The notes under the pieces are model-generated. The model saw nothing but the letters and a program-made list of their open reading frames with translations, ran no database searches and was not told the DNA's origin. This document shows positions 1 through 5,247 of a DNA stretch of 5,247 nucleotides, in pieces; position 1 is the first letter of the stretch; each line of letters begins with the position of its first letter. The stretch comes from Neptuniibacter sp. (lineage in GTDB: Bacteria > Pseudomonadota > Gammaproteobacteria > Pseudomonadales > Balneatricaceae), in the NCBI GenBank assembly GCA_030149405.1, contig JASBRM010000169.1, forward strand, positions 1-5,247. The letters are read 5' to 3'. A program made the translations under genes and the position numbers.

Positions 1-879
1 CAACATGGATTGAGTAAATCGCTGTAATACTAAAAGTAACTTTTTATCCGGTTCGCGTTGTTCCGAGGTGGCATATTGATCGACCTGTTCCAGCCACTTC
101 GTTAAGCTTGCTTTACTGTAAGAGCGTTTATTAACTCCAGAATTCTGGATCAGATCAAACAGATTCTCTTCATTCTGCAGCCAGTTCTGCTTAAAGCGGA
201 GAATAACATCCTGACGTAGATCGTAAGCTTCTTGTAGATCCAGATGCCCCAGGTCCGGCTGTAACTGCAAACCCGCCCGGCTGAGAATGCCCCGGATATC
301 CATAAGCAGTTGCTCAGGGCTTTTCCAACACTGCGCAACGACCTCAGCTAAAGGTGCACTCAGTCCATAAATATTGTTACGCCAGAAATCCAGTACAGCC
401 CCACGTATCAGGCTCAGATCGTCCTGAGTAAGCTCATTATCGAACAACGCACCGCTCTCAAAAGCGTGACGTTTAAGCATGCGTTGGCAAAAACCATGGA
501 TGGTGAAGATCGATGCCTCATCCATCTGCCTTGCGGCCTGCTCTAATAATTTGGCGGCCTGCAGGGGATCACTGCACTTCGCTTTAATGGCTTTAAGAAG
601 CTCATCGCCATCAAAGTCAGGATCGAGAAATGCGGCACGCGCATCTACAATTTTCTGGCGAATACGGTCCCGGAGTTCCTCTGTCGCCGCTTCGGTAAAG
701 GTCACAACCAGTATCTGATCCGGTCCCAGAGGTTTGTCTGTTAAATCCCCCTGTCCCAACAATAACCTCAGATACAAAGCGGTGATGGTGTAGGTTTTAC
801 CAGTGCCCGCACTGGCCTCAATCAGCTGTTGTCCCTGTAGTGGAAAGGTTAAGGGCTCAAGTTTATGCAGATCAGTCAT
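1..879 (-). CDS. recB: RecB, exodeoxyribonuclease V beta subunit (N-terminal part, cut by window edge)
   Basis: RecB is the 3'-5' superfamily 1A helicase and nuclease subunit of cytoplasmic RecBCD, which unwinds and resects double-strand DNA ends and loads RecA after Chi. Only the first 293 residues are in the window. The reading frame is open to base 1, so the rest of helicase domain 1, the second helicase domain and the C-terminal nuclease domain lie outside. Visible landmarks: Walker A ASAGTGKT at residues 22-29 (K28 is the catalytic Lys), motif Ia VVTFTEAAT at about 58-66, and the RecB signature FTIHGFCQRM at 125-134. All align almost without gaps to E. coli RecB, whose N-terminus begins at nearly the same point. 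The ATG overlaps the end of recC by 8 bases (ATGACTGA), so translation is probably coupled. A good Shine-Dalgarno sequence precedes it. E. coli has ptrA between recC and recB; it is absent here. recD is expected downstream but cannot be seen. No frameshift was seen. Confidence 0.97.
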   Translation of the reverse strand, partial: MTDLHKLEPLTFPLQGQQLIEASAGTGKTYTITALYLRLLLGQGDLTDKPLGPDQILVVTFTEAATEELRDRIRQKIVDARAAFLDPDFDGDELLKAIKAKCSDPLQAAKLLEQAARQMDEASIFTIHGFCQRMLKRHAFESGALFDNELTQDDLSLIRGAVLDFWRNNIYGLSAPLAEVVAQCWKSPEQLLMDIRGILSRAGLQLQPDLGHLDLQEAYDLRQDVILRFKQNWLQNEENLFDLIQNSGVNKRSYSKASLTKWLEQVDQYATSEQREPDKKLLLVLQRFTQSML

Positions 880-3800
880 CACCTGACTCCTCTGCAAAAG
901 CGATTAGAGGTTGGTAAACCTGTTCTGCCAACTCAACAAAGGGGTCGTAGAAAGGCTCAAATTCCGAGAAACAGCGGCGGAAGTAAAAATCGCTGACCAA
1001 ACCGGCTTTAAAGGCACTGCCGTAAAAACTCTCTTCCACTTTTGTTCGCGCTTTTTCCGGATCTTTATTCAGCTGGGCAAAATAGTCCTGTGCACAACGG
1101 GCATCAAATGCCAGAGGTTGAGACAAACCACGGGTATATATTTCTATCAGTTTTTTAAGCTGCTCTTCTGCTTGTTGTTTTGGCACTGCCCGGAAATAGA
1201 CTTTTCCAGATAAACCACGAAACACAGTATTGCGGCATGGATGCTCAGAGGCACATAGGCAAAGGTGAATCACCCAGGAAGCCAGCCGGTCACGGGCATT
1301 CACTTCTGCAGGCCGGTATCCCAGATAGTGATCTGCATAGCAGTTATCCAGCCACCCCTGTAAACGGGTTTCACCAATGTTCAGATCAATTTCGAGTCGT
1401 TTAGGATCAACCTGAGCCAGGGGCTGAATTTTCTCAGCCAGGACTTCACAATCACGTCGTATTTTTTTCAGCGAAAACTGCCCAAGCTGCCCAACGGGGA
1501 AACTACCTTCAGCAATCATTCGCTGATCAATCACATCCAGGTTTTCCCCAGCCAATGCGGCTTCTAGGTACTCCTGCTTGATGAGATACGCAGTCAGACC
1601 ATCGAGTGCAAAAGGCTCCTCATCTTCAGCTTCAATGTCATCGCTGTAGAAATATACCTTTAAACGCTGATTAAAGAAGGTACGGCATGGCGCTTTTAAA
1701 AAGCTGATCAAGGCCCCGAGCTCTAATTGCTCAGGCAGTTCTTCGGGTAAAGCGGTTGTTATAAACTTCGCTTCTACGTATTCGTTCACCGCAGCAGCGG
1801 GCAACCATTCCTGTGCATAACTGAATAACTTGCGGTCACGCTGATTAAAATAAGCCGGACTGAATGCCGTTAACGGGTGCTGGAGTATCAGGCTATCCAG
1901 AATCTTTTGCCCGCTTTCATGGGTAGGTAAACCTTCATCACCGGATAGAACATAACCGCTCTGAACATAATCCAGCAGTTCACTGACCAGCACTGACGGA
2001 ATTTTCTCACTGTTATCTTTAACAGATCGCCCAACATAGCTGATATAGAGCTTCTCTCTTGCGGAAAGCAAGGCTTCGAGGAACAGGTAACGATCATCAT
2101 CCCGACGGGAACGATCCCCACGCCGTGGGTAATCATTCATCAGGTCAAAGCCGATGGGCGGTATGCTTCTCGGATAAGCACCGTCGTTCATACCGAGCAG
2201 GCAAACGACTTTGAAGGGAATTGAGCGCATCGGCATCAGCGTACAGAAGTTCACTGCCCCCACCATGAAACGCTGAGAGGAACTGTGCATTCCAATGCCA
2301 TCAATCAGATAGTTGGCGACAACAATCGGCGTCAGAGGCTCAGAGTAACCGGCATCGGATAATTGTTCATGAAGGTTCTGCAGAGTCTGGCGTATTGCTG
2401 AGAGCGCGATCTCATCCTGATCGTCTGGAAGATAGTACTGTTCCAGTATCTGGTTGATGGCATCAATCCAGTCCGGTAACACCATTGCCTGATCAAAGCG
2501 ATTACGCGTATTTTCAAGCAGGTCGATGAAGTCTGCCAGTTTTCCTAACAGTTCCGCATCTAACCCTTCAACCTCCGAGTAAGGCGCAATGCCCTGCCAT
2601 AACTGCTCCTGATGACCCAGAGCATAACCTGCCAACATCCTGCGTAAGCCAAATGCCCAGCTGTTCTGTTCAAATAATGGCAACTGCCATAGATTACGAT
2701 GTTCTGAATCCAACCCCCAACGCACATTCGTCTGCGAGATCCACAGACGTAGCTTCTGAAACCCATCATCACTGAGATTGAATCTTCGCATGACGGCAGG
2801 AACCTCTAACAGTTCCAGCACATCAGACACGGTAAAACGGCTGTCCTGTAATTTAAGGAGCTTAGCGAAGTTAAGTAAAAGAGGATTTTCCTGACTGGCA
2901 CTACGGTCAGAAATTGAATATGGGATATAACGTTCTGCTGCAGCATTGGAAAATACCGCTTCAATGTATGGCGCATAAGATGCCACATCCGGCACCATAA
3001 CAATGAGGTCTCTAGGCTGCAGTTCCGGCTGAGTTGCAAACATATTGAGTAACTGATCATGCAGGACCTCCACTTCCCTCAATGGGCTATGGCAACTGTG
3101 CAAAATCAGGGACTCATCCGGCTGGATGATGTTCTTATGGCTGCTTTGCTTTGGATCTTCCGGAAAACGTGCCGGTTTTTCTAACTCCAGAATATCTTGC
3201 TGTATAGAATTAAGCAGAGAGCCCCTTTCCGGATCCGAAAATGCCGTAATCTCTTCGATCCCTGAATCCTGCAATTGGAACAGATAATCCCGCCCCAGTT
3301 TCCCCATTGAAGCCAGTAATGGATTACCTTCAGCGTACTCAGAAAAATCCAGATCTGTTTTACCAAACCATTGCCGGTTAACTCTGGCAATCTGAGTTTG
3401 ATCGGCAATATCACCCCAGTAATATTTACAGGGATTAGTCACCATCAGGTGGACATCAATTTTCTTCCCAAGCGCCTGAAGAGCCTGGATATAGTTATCC
3501 GGTAAAGCGGAAATACCAAAAACAAATAACCTTTCCGGTAACTGATCCAGCGACTTTCCTGAACTCACCGCAGACACAAAAGCATCAAACATATTTGCCC
3601 GGTGCCAGTGAGATTGGTTTCTGGTTTCTGTATAGGCTTTCAGCTCCCGCCAAAGGATCGGCTGCCAGGCGTGGCGACGCGCCGCCAGCCCTCCGCCCTG
3701 TTCCCAATCCGCAATCCAGTCAGGCCTGTACACCAGATACTGGTCAAAAATATCCGCAATTTTGTTACACAGTTGGTAGAGACGGTAGTTATCTCGATCT

Positions 3801-4150
3801 TCTTCCAGATACTGCTGTAAAGGAGCAAACTCATCCTGTTGCAACAGGTCAGGTAATACCAACATCAGTTTCCAGCTCATTGCTTCCTTGTTGAAAGCTG
3901 AGCGTGTGGGTACATCATCCAGAGTTGTTGAGAAACATGACCATAAAAATGATGCAGGCAGCGGAAAATCAACAGAAGCCGATATTCCAGACGCTGACGC
4001 TAACTCCAGTTTGAGCCATTGCGCCATACCCGGACTTTGCACCAGAATTTTTTCCGAAATAAATGGGTCTTCCAGTGGTGAGCGGTGAATTAACTCGACC
4101 AGAAGGTCTTTAAGCACCAGAAGTGAATTGGAGTGATAAACCTGAAACAT
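872..4150 (-). CDS. recC: RecC, exodeoxyribonuclease V gamma subunit, complete
   Basis: RecC is the non-catalytic scaffold of RecBCD. It splits the duplex with its pin, channels the strands to RecB and RecD, and recognises Chi in the 3' strand through a dead helicase-like fold. The 1092 residues compare with about 1122 in E. coli; the difference is mainly shorter loops at about 250-275 and near the C-terminus. The start is certain because MFQVYHSNSL matches E. coli MLRVYHSNRL, and AGGGA lies 4 bases upstream. Conserved blocks: LVQSPGMAQWL (36-46), DFPLPASFLW (61-70), FDQYLVYRPDW (135-145), WHRAN (182-186), HSCHSPLREVEVLHD (351-365), IPFKVVCLLGMNDG (644-657) and RRGDRSRRDDDRYLF (676-690). Residues reported to read Chi in E. 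coli (Q38, Q44, L64, W70, D133, D136, Q137, R142, R186) have identical counterparts here, the last at R184; T40 is Pro and L134 is Ile. It ends inside recB. The preceding gap can hold its own promoter. The frame is intact throughout. Confidence 0.98.
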   Translation of the reverse strand: MFQVYHSNSLLVLKDLLVELIHRSPLEDPFISEKILVQSPGMAQWLKLELASASGISASVDFPLPASFLWSCFSTTLDDVPTRSAFNKEAMSWKLMLVLPDLLQQDEFAPLQQYLEEDRDNYRLYQLCNKIADIFDQYLVYRPDWIADWEQGGGLAARRHAWQPILWRELKAYTETRNQSHWHRANMFDAFVSAVSSGKSLDQLPERLFVFGISALPDNYIQALQALGKKIDVHLMVTNPCKYYWGDIADQTQIARVNRQWFGKTDLDFSEYAEGNPLLASMGKLGRDYLFQLQDSGIEEITAFSDPERGSLLNSIQQDILELEKPARFPEDPKQSSHKNIIQPDESLILHSCHSPLREVEVLHDQLLNMFATQPELQPRDLIVMVPDVASYAPYIEAVFSNAAAERYIPYSISDRSASQENPLLLNFAKLLKLQDSRFTVSDVLELLEVPAVMRRFNLSDDGFQKLRLWISQTNVRWGLDSEHRNLWQLPLFEQNSWAFGLRRMLAGYALGHQEQLWQGIAPYSEVEGLDAELLGKLADFIDLLENTRNRFDQAMVLPDWIDAINQILEQYYLPDDQDEIALSAIRQTLQNLHEQLSDAGYSEPLTPIVVANYLIDGIGMHSSSQRFMVGAVNFCTLMPMRSIPFKVVCLLGMNDGAYPRSIPPIGFDLMNDYPRRGDRSRRDDDRYLFLEALLSAREKLYISYVGRSVKDNSEKIPSVLVSELLDYVQSGYVLSGDEGLPTHESGQKILDSLILQHPLTAFSPAYFNQRDRKLFSYAQEWLPAAAVNEYVEAKFITTALPEELPEQLELGALISFLKAPCRTFFNQRLKVYFYSDDIEAEDEEPFALDGLTAYLIKQEYLEAALAGENLDVIDQRMIAEGSFPVGQLGQFSLKKIRRDCEVLAEKIQPLAQVDPKRLEIDLNIGETRLQGWLDNCYADHYLGYRPAEVNARDRLASWVIHLCLCASEHPCRNTVFRGLSGKVYFRAVPKQQAEEQLKKLIEIYTRGLSQPLAFDARCAQDYFAQLNKDPEKARTKVEESFYGSAFKAGLVSDFYFRRCFSEFEPFYDPFVELAEQVYQPLIAFAEESGDD
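887..893 (-). promoter_or_regulatory. Ribosome binding site of recB, inside the 3' end of recC
   Basis: On the minus strand AGAGGAG lies 7 bases upstream of the recB ATG at 879, within the codons for the last residues of RecC (AEESGDD). The strong match and good spacing support this start for recB. Together with the 8-base overlap they suggest coupled translation, giving balanced RecC and RecB subunits. Confidence 0.65.
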
Positions 4151-4154
4151 CGGT

Positions 4155-4159
4155 TCCCT
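4155..4159 (-). promoter_or_regulatory. Ribosome binding site of recC
   Basis: AGGGA on the minus strand, 4 bases before the recC ATG. It is a modest match at slightly short spacing. The start is fixed mainly by alignment of the N-terminus to E. coli RecC. Confidence 0.5.
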
Positions 4160-4184
4160 GACTCAGATCGAAAAACTGAAGACT

Positions 4185-4213
4185 ACTTTACTCAACTGAA
4201 TAATTTTTGTCAG
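4185..4213 (-). promoter_or_regulatory. Candidate sigma70 promoter for recC
   Basis: On the minus strand CTGACA (4213-4208, 5 of 6 to the -35 consensus) is followed, after exactly 17 bases, by TAAAGT (4190-4185, 4 of 6 to the -10 consensus). Transcription would begin near 4178, giving a leader of about 28 bases that contains the recC ribosome binding site. The spacing and position are good, but the -10 is imperfect and such matches arise by chance in AT-rich gaps. A second possible -10, TATAAC near 4253-4258, lacks a good -35. Confidence 0.4.
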
Positions 4214-4230
4214 AAAAACTTTGTATTTTG

Positions 4231-4249
4231 AGAGGTTAGAAAAACCTCT
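4231..4249. repeat. Short perfect inverted repeat in the recC upstream gap
   Basis: AGAGGTT (4231-4237) and AACCTCT (4243-4249) form a 7-base perfect inverted repeat around a 5-base centre. It lies about 18 bases upstream of the candidate recC -35 and about 70 bases past the stop of the 69-codon gene. As RNA it could form a small hairpin, but no T-run follows on either strand, so a normal intrinsic terminator is unlikely. It could be a weak terminator, a protein binding site or chance. Confidence 0.4.
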
Positions 4250-4320
4250 AAGTTATATGGCTGGGAATTTACACGAAGGATAGATTGTAAAAGATATTCT
4301 CAAGCAACAATTCTGAAGTA

Positions 4321-4530
4321 CTATGTTTGTTCGTCAGGAACCGCAGGTGCATTGGCCGTTTCAATACTGCCGAATCCTTCCTGCTCAGACCAGAAATCCC
4401 TGCCCTGTTCAACTCGTATCACGCCCTGAAAACGGTTCTTCAGATAGTCCACCGCTTCTGGCAGAGTATCAATATCGCAAAGAATTACTCCGCCACGGTC
4501 ATTTTCAGTTGAGAACAGATAACTTTTCAT
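4321..4530 (-). CDS. Hypothetical small protein, 69 residues, family not recognised
   Basis: I do not recognise a family. The protein starts MKSYLFSTENDRGGVILCDI and ends with a polar, Ala/Pro-rich tail (ANAPAVPDEQT). No signal peptide, membrane segment, cysteine cluster or DNA-binding motif is apparent. The first 45 residues alternate short hydrophobic stretches (YLFS, GVILCDI, GVIRVEQ) with a likely helix (TLPEAVDYLKNRF), suggesting a small cytoplasmic alpha/beta fold; this is inference. It is judged real because AGGAGG sits 4 bases before the ATG, the frame fills the gap between two genes, and the composition is protein-like and acidic. An opposite-strand frame covers almost the same bases but lacks such a start signal. 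It lies 51 bases downstream of the cyclase gene on the same strand with no clear terminator between, so the two may share a transcript. It is separated from recC by 170 bases. Confidence 0.72.
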   Translation of the reverse strand: MKSYLFSTENDRGGVILCDIDTLPEAVDYLKNRFQGVIRVEQGRDFWSEQEGFGSIETANAPAVPDEQT

Positions 4531-4534
4531 ACTT

Positions 4535-4540
4535 CCTCCT
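4535..4540 (-). promoter_or_regulatory. Strong ribosome binding site of the 69-codon gene
   Basis: A perfect AGGAGG on the minus strand lies 4 bases before the ATG at 4530. It is the strongest Shine-Dalgarno match in the window. It is the main reason for choosing this start and this strand for a gene with no recognised homologue. Confidence 0.7.
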
Positions 4541-4581
4541 GTGCGATGCGATGATTACACAGTGAGGCGTTTTAGGAAAGA

Positions 4582-5247
4582 TTAAACCGAGACAACGCAG
4601 TTTTTTCCCTGACGTTTGGCTTTATACAGTGCCTCATCAGCCCGGTTCATTATGGATTCAACAGAATCGCCCGTTATATACTCTGTAACACCAATACTTA
4701 CCGTACTGTTGAGCGTTTCCCCATCTTTCAGACGGAACTGGTAATTACTCAGACTTTCCCTGACACGATCAGCCACCACAAATGCCCCTTCATAATCTGT
4801 CGAAGGCAGAAGAATCGCGAACTCCTCACCGCCATAGCGATAACCTGTATCCAGCGTTCGCAAGGATGAACGGACAAGAGCACCAAAGGTTTCCAGCACC
4901 TTATCGCCCATAAGGTGACCGTGATTGTCGTTCAGTTTTTTAAAGTCATCGAGATCGAAATCGCAGATGGTAAATTTATGGTTGTAACGGCGGGAGGTTT
5001 CCAAAGCTTTCTCAAGCTCTGTATAGAAATGACGTGAATTGTGTAATCCGGTCAGACTATCGGTAATACTCAGTTCCTTATAGATTCGTTCCCTTTCCAT
5101 AAGCTCGAATTCAGCTTTCTTTCTGGCGCTGATATTCATGAGGGTTTCTATTGCACCAATAATTTCTCCCTCTGGATTTTTAATGTTAGCCGCGGTGAAG
5201 TGCAGCCATTCGCCATTTTCACCACAATCGGGAAAGAAGTCTTCAGC
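4582..5247 (-). CDS. PAS-GGDEF diguanylate cyclase (C-terminal part, cut by window edge)
   Basis: It joins two GTP molecules into the second messenger c-di-GMP. The 221 visible residues begin with the end of a PAS domain (WLHFTAANIKNPEGEIIGAI, then the exit segment NISARKKAE), followed by a helical linker and a complete GGDEF domain. The frame is open to the window edge, so the Met at 5139 is internal and the true start lies outside. Counting from that Met: DSLTGLHN at 27-34, the metal-binding segment DLDDFK at 62-67 (D62), HGHLMGD at 73-79, RTLD at 94-97 (the RxxD inhibitory site, five residues before the signature), GGEEF at 103-107, and the closing RADEALYKAKRQGKN. All residues expected of an active, product-inhibited cyclase are present. 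No EAL domain follows; the protein stops just after GGDEF. The PAS domain probably senses a ligand or redox state, but its pocket is outside the window. Upstream membrane or sensor domains cannot be excluded. The 69-codon gene follows after 51 bases. Confidence 0.95.
   Translation of the reverse strand, partial: AEDFFPDCGENGEWLHFTAANIKNPEGEIIGAIETLMNISARKKAEFELMERERIYKELSITDSLTGLHNSRHFYTELEKALETSRRYNHKFTICDFDLDDFKKLNDNHGHLMGDKVLETFGALVRSSLRTLDTGYRYGGEEFAILLPSTDYEGAFVVADRVRESLSNYQFRLKDGETLNSTVSIGVTEYITGDSVESIMNRADEALYKAKRQGKNCVVSV

Noticed and set aside
479..718. Plus-strand frame of 79 codons opposite recB
   Set aside because: It is antisense to the conserved RecB helicase motifs and its product is Ser/Ala/Arg-rich low-complexity sequence typical of a shadow frame.
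911..1404. Plus-strand open frames of 74 to 100 codons opposite the 3' part of recC
   Set aside because: They lie opposite an unmistakable, fully conserved recC frame, have no recognisable protein features and are best explained as shadows.
3595..4088. Overlapping plus-strand frames opposite the 5' part of recC
   Set aside because: Several mutually overlapping frames lie over conserved RecC codons; none has a convincing start signal or a known fold.
4231..4249. Intrinsic terminator for the 69-codon gene
   Set aside because: The stem is only 7 bases and neither strand has a T-run after it.
4543..4553. Short tandem CGATG-type repeat before the 69-codon gene
   Set aside because: Two copies of five bases are within chance expectation and have no associated structure.
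4323..4565. Plus-strand frames of 61 and 80 codons opposite the 69-codon gene
   Set aside because: They have no Shine-Dalgarno comparable to the AGGAGG of the minus-strand gene, and their strand differs from all neighbours.
5137..5139. ATG taken as the start of a 185-residue cyclase
   Set aside because: The same frame continues upstream to the window edge and encodes typical PAS-domain sequence, so this Met is internal.
1..5247. Novel defence system or mobile island
   Set aside because: The genes are core recombination genes and a common signalling enzyme; no integrase, transposase, terminal repeats, toxin-antitoxin pair or CRISPR repeats were seen. RecBCD does degrade phage DNA, but that is well known.

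Overview
The window reads as a stretch of ordinary chromosome from a gammaproteobacterium with moderate, unskewed base composition. All genes are on the minus strand. The two large proteins are clear RecC and RecB homologues of the gammaproteobacterial RecBCD type, close to E. coli RecC over long blocks. The recC-recB pair is directly overlapping, without the ptrA gene that separates them in E. coli. A marine gammaproteobacterium such as a member of the Oceanospirillales would fit, but that taxonomic guess is weak. No mobile element, phage gene, CRISPR array, tRNA or rRNA is visible.

Layout in transcription order (right to left). From 5247 to 4582 is the 3' part of a PAS-GGDEF diguanylate cyclase gene, whose 5' end lies outside the window. 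It has an intact GGEEF active site and an RxxD product-inhibition site. After 51 bases comes a 69-codon gene (4530-4321) with a strong ribosome binding site and no recognisable family. A 170-base gap (4320-4151) holds a short perfect inverted repeat and a plausible promoter for recC. Complete recC (4150-872, 1092 codons) is followed by recB, which starts inside the last codons of recC (8-base overlap) and runs off the left edge after 293 codons.

RecC and RecB are two of the three subunits of the RecBCD helicase-nuclease. RecB carries the 3'-5' motor and the nuclease, and RecC splits the duplex and scans the 3' strand for Chi. Together with RecD (expected beyond the left edge) they process double-strand ends for recombination and degrade foreign linear DNA. 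The cyclase makes the second messenger c-di-GMP and has no evident functional link to recBC; the neighbourhood looks incidental. I found no convincing undescribed system. The points most worth checking are the unknown 69-residue protein and the near-complete conservation of the Chi-reading residues of RecC with a Thr-to-Pro change at one of them.
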